Assembly: GCA_019689515.1 (NCBI GenBank)
Contig: JADGHI010000208.1
Location: forward strand, 1-6,710
DNA from: Acetobacteraceae bacterium
GTDB lineage: Bacteria; Pseudomonadota; Alphaproteobacteria; Acetobacterales; Acetobacteraceae
DNA length: 6,710 nt
Reading direction: 5' to 3'
Below, piece by piece: positions 5,269 to 6,710 of the stretch. Position numbers and translations under genes: made by a program. The notes beneath the pieces are model-generated. The model had not been told where the DNA came from. It ran no database searches and saw only the letters and a list, made by a program, of their open reading frames with translations. Every line of letters starts with the position of its first letter. The stretch's first letter is position 1.

Positions 5269-5811
5269 CTACTCCCCGCGCGCGAGGGTGTCGCGCGGCA
5301 GCTCCTCCTCGCCGCGCGGCAGGTAGGGCGGCTCGCGCCCGGTGAGGAGGGCGAGCGCCTGGACCAGCGCGACCAGCAGCAGCACCGCCGCGCCGATCGG
5401 CAGCAGGAGCTGGATCCACCACTGCGGCACGCCCTCGACGTCGGTCATCAGGCCGACGAGGCGGCTGAAGGACACTGCCTCGATGCCGGCATCGAGCAGG
5501 ATCGCCGCGACCACGGCCACCGACACCACGCCGAGCAGGCGCGAGAGCCAGGCGAGGCGCGGGCCGATCCGGCGGACCGCGATGTCCACGCCGATGTGCT
5601 CGAAGCGCCGCTGCGCCTCGGGCGCGCCGAGCAGCACCAGGGCCACGACCAGCCAGCCTGCCGTCTTGTCGATCCAGGGCTGCGGCGTGCCGAACAGGTA
5701 GCGCGCCACGACCGACCAGCAGATCAGCACCAGGCAGAGCACCGTCGCGGCCGAGGCGACCGCGCCCGCGATCCCCGAGACCAGCGCGGCGAGGCGTTCG
5801 ATCGCCCTCAC
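5269..5811 (-). CDS. dctQ: TRAP transporter small permease (DctQ family)
   Basis: 180 aa, the usual size. Four predicted membrane segments at about 11-33, 48-66, 89-109 and 131-153, with the family-typical RYLFGTPQPWIDK (37-49) after the first helix and a charged cytoplasmic-type tail (GREPPYLPRGEEELPRD). DctQ forms the membrane complex with DctM and helps receive the substrate-loaded DctP. Start is GTG 5809-5811, which overlaps the dctP stop as GTGA, a classic coupled-translation arrangement; the protein then begins directly before the first membrane segment. The frame is open further upstream inside dctP, but that stretch is an off-frame shadow of dctP. It is followed 7 bases later by dctM. 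Confidence 0.93.
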   Translation of the reverse strand: MRAIERLAALVSGIAGAVASAATVLCLVLICWSVVARYLFGTPQPWIDKTAGWLVVALVLLGAPEAQRRFEHIGVDIAVRRIGPRLAWLSRLLGVVSVAVVAAILLDAGIEAVSFSRLVGLMTDVEGVPQWWIQLLLPIGAAVLLLVALVQALALLTGREPPYLPRGEEELPRDTLARGE

Positions 5812-6710
5812 AGCGCCTGCATCAGGTCGAGCACGCGCCGCCCGTTCTCGGGCGCGAGGCGCAGGAAGGCCTCGATCACCGGCGGCTGCATGCGGGCCTT
5901 CCAGGTCTCGGCCTCCTCCGGCGTCTGCTCGTGGATGGTCATGCCCTTGGCGCGCAGCTCGCCGACCGCGGCAGCGGCGGTCTCCTCGGTGACGACGATC
6001 TGGTCCTGCTCGGCCTTGCGCGCCGCGGCCTCGATCGCCTGGCGCTGCTCCGGCCGCAGGCCGTTCCACCAGCGCGGGTTCACATAGACATGGCTGATCA
6101 CCGTGAAATAGGGCGCGACCGTGCCGTACCGCTGGACCTCGTAGAAGCGCCGCGAAACGGCGGCGGAGAGGTCGGTGAGGCCGGCATCCAGCACGCCCGA
6201 CTGCAGCGCCGGCGGCACCTCCGGCCCCGGCATGGCCGAGGGCGCGGCACCGACGGCGGTCAGCGCATGGTCCGTCAGCGGGTTGAGGCCGCGGATCTTG
6301 AGGCCGCGGAAGTCCTCGACCGAGACGATCGGCTTGCGGTTGGAGGTAAAGATGCTCTGGCGCGTGGTGTAGAGCCACATCAGGTTGCGCACCTGGCGCC
6401 GCTCGAGCAGCCCTTCCAGGAACTTCGCCGCCTCGGAGCCGGCGATGAACTTCCGGATGCGCGCGAGGTCCGTGAACAGGTAGGGGATGGTGGGGGCATT
6501 CATCTCGGGGATGGTCGTGCCCCATTGGAAGTTCACCGCCGCCGCCGCCTCGAAGGCGCCGCGGGCGACGCCGGGGAAGTTCTCGCCCGCCTTGGCGAGC
6601 TGCTCGGCGGGGAAGACCTGCACCTGGACGCTGCCGTTGGAGCGCCGCGCCACGTCCTCCGCAAAGGCGGCCATCACGCGCGCATTGTGGTGCGCAGGCG
6701 GGAATTGGTG
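5808..6710 (-). CDS. dctP: TRAP transporter periplasmic substrate-binding protein (DctP family), N-terminus cut by window edge
   Basis: 301 codons open to the right edge. The signal peptide and first strand are missing; the visible part starts HQFPPAHHNARV, the usual region near the DctP N-terminus, so only a few tens of residues are outside. Family features: FAEDVARRSNGSVQVQVFPAEQL, TTRQSIFTSNRKPIVSVEDFRGLKIR with the likely carboxylate-binding Arg at visible residue 140, and PPALQSGVLDAG followed by VSRRFYEV. DctP binds an organic acid or related ligand in the periplasm and delivers it to DctQM. Visible residues do not identify the ligand. Its stop TGA (5808-5810) overlaps the dctQ start. 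The internal GTG at 6675-6677 is not the real start, since clear DctP sequence continues upstream of it. Confidence 0.93.
   Translation of the reverse strand, partial: HQFPPAHHNARVMAAFAEDVARRSNGSVQVQVFPAEQLAKAGENFPGVARGAFEAAAAVNFQWGTTIPEMNAPTIPYLFTDLARIRKFIAGSEAAKFLEGLLERRQVRNLMWLYTTRQSIFTSNRKPIVSVEDFRGLKIRGLNPLTDHALTAVGAAPSAMPGPEVPPALQSGVLDAGLTDLSAAVSRRFYEVQRYGTVAPYFTVISHVYVNPRWWNGLRPEQRQAIEAAARKAEQDQIVVTEETAAAAVGELRAKGMTIHEQTPEEAETWKARMQPPVIEAFLRLAPENGRRVLDLMQAL

Noticed and set aside
4680..5345. Plus-strand open frame of 221 codons
   Set aside because: Antisense to dctM and dctQ, with repetitive His/Arg/Glu/Gln composition typical of a shadow frame.
5812..6525. Upstream extension of the dctQ frame
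   Set aside because: This part lies inside dctP in another frame and has no DctQ-like sequence; the GTGA overlap at 5808-5811 gives the natural start.
1..6710. Mobile element, CRISPR array, tRNA/rRNA, phage or toxin-antitoxin content
   Set aside because: No transposase, evenly spaced repeat array, tRNA-like fold or such protein was recognised; the window is fully accounted for by metabolic and stress genes.

Overview
This strongly GC-rich window carries an oxidative-stress (peroxide) defence cluster beside a TRAP-type transporter operon. Gene density, protein style (for example the OxyR N-terminus with TLSAGI and the DctPQM order) and GC content suggest an alphaproteobacterium, possibly of the Acetobacteraceae/Roseomonas kind. 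That assignment is inference; no rRNA or other taxonomic marker is present.

Layout from left to right. (1) 1-444, minus strand: the N-terminal 148 codons of an acyl-CoA dehydrogenase that runs off the left edge. (2) 477-1382, minus strand: oxyR, a LysR-family peroxide sensor with both redox cysteines, 32 bases upstream of the dehydrogenase and probably co-transcribed with it. (3) 1383-1527: divergent promoter region with a perfect 15-base palindrome touching the oxyR start codon. (4) 1528-2439, plus: non-haem dimanganese catalase with a complete set of metal ligands. (5) 2648-3223, plus: ahpC, a 2-Cys peroxiredoxin of the mycobacterial AhpC type (C-P-C resolving motif). (6) 3372-3932, plus: ahpD, the CxxC reductant partner of that AhpC type. 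(7) On the minus strand, converging on ahpD: dctM (3981-5261), dctQ (5269-5811) and most of dctP (5808-6710, running off the right edge), which form a complete tripartite TRAP system of unknown substrate, transcribed dctP-dctQ-dctM.

Functionally, OxyR would sense H2O2 and control the divergent catalase and ahpCD genes. The catalase removes high H2O2, and AhpC/AhpD removes low H2O2 and organic peroxides. No ahpF lies here; by analogy with Mycobacterium tuberculosis, AhpD would re-reduce AhpC with electrons from a lipoamide system encoded elsewhere. The gaps between the three plus-strand genes (208 and 148 bases) are long for a simple operon and hold strong hairpins, so ahpC and perhaps ahpD may have their own promoters or be tuned by partial termination.

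I found no RNA genes, mobile elements or CRISPR array, and no clearly new enzyme system. The most noteworthy points are the regulatory DNA (oxyR start palindrome, words shared by the catalase and ahpC promoters, two mutually exclusive hairpins) and the grouping of Mn-catalase, AhpC, AhpD and OxyR in one locus.
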